A DNA stretch of 7,710 bases from Gemmatimonadota bacterium (GTDB lineage: Bacteria > Gemmatimonadota > Gemmatimonadetes > Gemmatimonadales > GWC2-71-9): NCBI GenBank assembly GCA_029884275.1, contig JAOUIC010000066.1:1-7710 (forward strand), written 5' to 3'. How positions within the stretch are numbered: the stretch's first letter is position 1; every line of letters begins with the position of its first letter. A program made the translations under genes and the position numbers. A model generated the notes under the pieces. It made no database searches and was not told the origin of the DNA. It worked only from the letters and a program-made list of their open reading frames with translations. Below are positions 6,670 through 7,710 of this stretch, piece after piece.

Positions 6670-7184
6670 TACTTGTACCCCTGGAGCAACCCCGGAACCC
6701 GCTCCGGGGTGATCCCTTCGATGAAGTCGTCGTCAATCAGCACCGGGGTCGCAAAGCCGCAGGCGCCAAGGCACTCGACCTCGATCACGGTAAAGCGGCC
6801 GTCGGGGCTGGTCGCGCCCAGTTCGCCGCAGCCGGTGTGCTGCAGGAAGGCCTTCACCACGTCTTCGGCTCCGCAGATGTTGCAGGGCGAGGTGGTGCAC
6901 ACCTGGATGAAGTGCCGCCCGACCGGGTGGGTGTGGTACATGGTGTAGAACGTGACCACGCCCTTGACGTAGGCCGGCGTCAGGCCGAGCACGTCGGCCA
7001 CTTCGGCGATGCCCCGCTCCGAGACCCAGCCGCGCGCCTCCTGCACCATCCACAACGCGGGCAGCAGACAGGCCTGCCGGGTCGGGTACCGCGGAAAGAG
7101 GGCCTCCAGCTTCGCGCGGGCCTCCCCGACGAAGACCGGCTGATACTCCGCGTCATGGACGGCCTGATGGGCGCTGCCGCTCAT
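6669..7184 (-). CDS. nuoE: NADH-quinone oxidoreductase subunit E ([2Fe-2S] thioredoxin-like)
   Basis: This is the 24-kDa-type subunit that pairs with NuoF and holds the [2Fe-2S] cluster N1a, close to FMN. It has 171 residues, close to E. coli NuoE (about 166). A helical N-terminal domain (about 18-70) is followed by the thioredoxin-like domain starting at GVVTFYTMYHTHPVGRHFI (75-93). The four cluster ligands are C96 and C101 in VCTTSPC and C138 and C142 in ECLGAC. The start at 7184 gives a 4-nt ATGA overlap with the nuoD stop, with GGGGGA about 9 nt upstream. The frame is open to an ATG at 7310, but that region is nuoD coding sequence and the extra 42 residues are low-complexity and unlike the family. 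The stop overlaps the nuoF start by 1 nt. Confidence 0.97.
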   Translation of the reverse strand: MSGSAHQAVHDAEYQPVFVGEARAKLEALFPRYPTRQACLLPALWMVQEARGWVSERGIAEVADVLGLTPAYVKGVVTFYTMYHTHPVGRHFIQVCTTSPCNICGAEDVVKAFLQHTGCGELGATSPDGRFTVIEVECLGACGFATPVLIDDDFIEGITPERVPGLLQGYK

Positions 7185-7710
7185 CGGTCGATTTCCCCCA
7201 TTACGATGTCGATGCTGGCATTGATCGCGATCACATCCGACAGCAGCACGCCCTCGCACAGCTTCGGAAGGCACGCGAGGTTGATGAACGACGGGGGCCG
7301 GACCCGCCACCGCACCGGCTTGGCGGTCCCGTCGGACACGAAGTAATAGCCCAGCTCGCCCTTGGGGTTCTCCACGCCGAGGTAGGCCTCGCCCACCGGT
7401 GCCTTGACCCCTTCCATCACCTGCTTGAAGTGGAAGATCATCGCCTCCATGTCGCTCATTGCGCGGTGCTTCGGCGGCAGGATGACGCGGGGGTCGCTGG
7501 CGTTGATCGGGGCGCCCTTGAGCCCGGCGAGGCGGTCGAGGGCCTGCTCGAGGATCCGGTTCGACTGGTACATCTCCTCGAGGCGGACCCGGTAGCGGTC
7601 GTAGATGTCCCCATGCTCGCCCACCGGGACGTCGAACTCGTAGGTCTCGTAGCCGAGGTAGGGCCGGTCCTTCCGGACGTCGTAGTCCACGCCACTGGCG
7701 CGCAGCATCG
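7181..7710 (-). CDS. nuoD: NADH-quinone oxidoreductase subunit D (partial, 5' end beyond the right edge)
   Basis: This is the C-terminal part of the 49-kDa-type subunit, which with NuoB and NuoH forms the quinone-reduction site next to cluster N2. About 176 codons are visible of a protein usually about 400 residues long. The first complete visible stretch, LRASGVDYDVRKDRPYLGYE, is a known conserved block of NuoD and related [NiFe]-hydrogenase large subunits. It is followed by FDVPVGEHGDIYDRYRVR. Later stretches GVENPKGELGYYFVSDG and RVRPPSFINLACLP are also typical. The protein ends in DIVMGEIDR, the standard NuoD C-terminus. The ATG at 7708 is internal, not the start. Whether nuoD is fused to nuoC, as in E. 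coli, cannot be judged from this window. The TGA overlaps the nuoE start by 4 nt. Confidence 0.97.
   Translation of the reverse strand, partial: MLRASGVDYDVRKDRPYLGYETYEFDVPVGEHGDIYDRYRVRLEEMYQSNRILEQALDRLAGLKGAPINASDPRVILPPKHRAMSDMEAMIFHFKQVMEGVKAPVGEAYLGVENPKGELGYYFVSDGTAKPVRWRVRPPSFINLACLPKLCEGVLLSDVIAINASIDIVMGEIDR

Noticed and set aside
6669..7310. A longer NuoE starting at 7310 with 42 extra residues
   Set aside because: The extra part overlaps nuoD coding sequence and reads as shadow-frame residues; the ATG at 7184 overlapping the nuoD stop matches the family length.
1..7710. An undescribed system, mobile element, CRISPR array, tRNA or rRNA hidden in the window
   Set aside because: Essentially every base is accounted for by conserved complex I genes in the canonical order. 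No repeats, gene-free gaps or foreign-looking composition were seen.

Overview
The window is a continuous stretch of a bacterial NADH:quinone oxidoreductase (respiratory complex I, NDH-1) operon. It lies entirely on the minus strand and is cut at both ends. In transcription order (right to left) it holds the 3' part of nuoD, then complete nuoE, nuoF, nuoG, nuoH, nuoI, nuoJ and nuoK, then the 5' part of nuoL. This is the canonical D-E-F-G-H-I-J-K-L order; nuoA-C would be expected beyond the right edge and nuoM-N beyond the left edge.

Right part (7710 to 3795): the hydrophilic arm. NuoE and NuoF form the NADH-oxidising module (FMN, clusters N1a and N3). NuoG carries the chain of Fe-S clusters, including the optional N7 site. 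The NuoD C-terminus belongs to the quinone-reducing module. Middle (3790 to 2017): NuoH, the membrane anchor and quinone-chamber subunit, and NuoI, the ferredoxin-like subunit carrying N6a and N6b. Left part (2020 to 1): NuoJ, NuoK and the antiporter-like NuoL of the proton-pumping membrane arm. Electrons would pass NADH -> FMN -> Fe-S clusters in F, E, G and I -> quinone at the D/H interface, driving proton translocation through H, J, K and L.

Genes are packed with 1-4 nt overlaps or gaps of at most 7 nt. There is no room for an internal promoter outside coding sequence, no terminator, no RNA gene, repeat or mobile element, and no gene-free stretch over 300 bases. Several Shine-Dalgarno-like sequences sit inside the end of the preceding gene, which fits translational coupling.

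The DNA is strongly GC-rich, with G or C at most third codon positions, and this produces many long antisense shadow ORFs. The short NuoG (520 aa) and the C-terminally extended NuoH (414 aa) suggest a high-GC lineage other than the Proteobacteria. Gemmatimonadota is my guess from overall resemblance; it is an inference and was not tested. I found no undescribed system here. The points worth a second look are structural variations within known complex I subunits.
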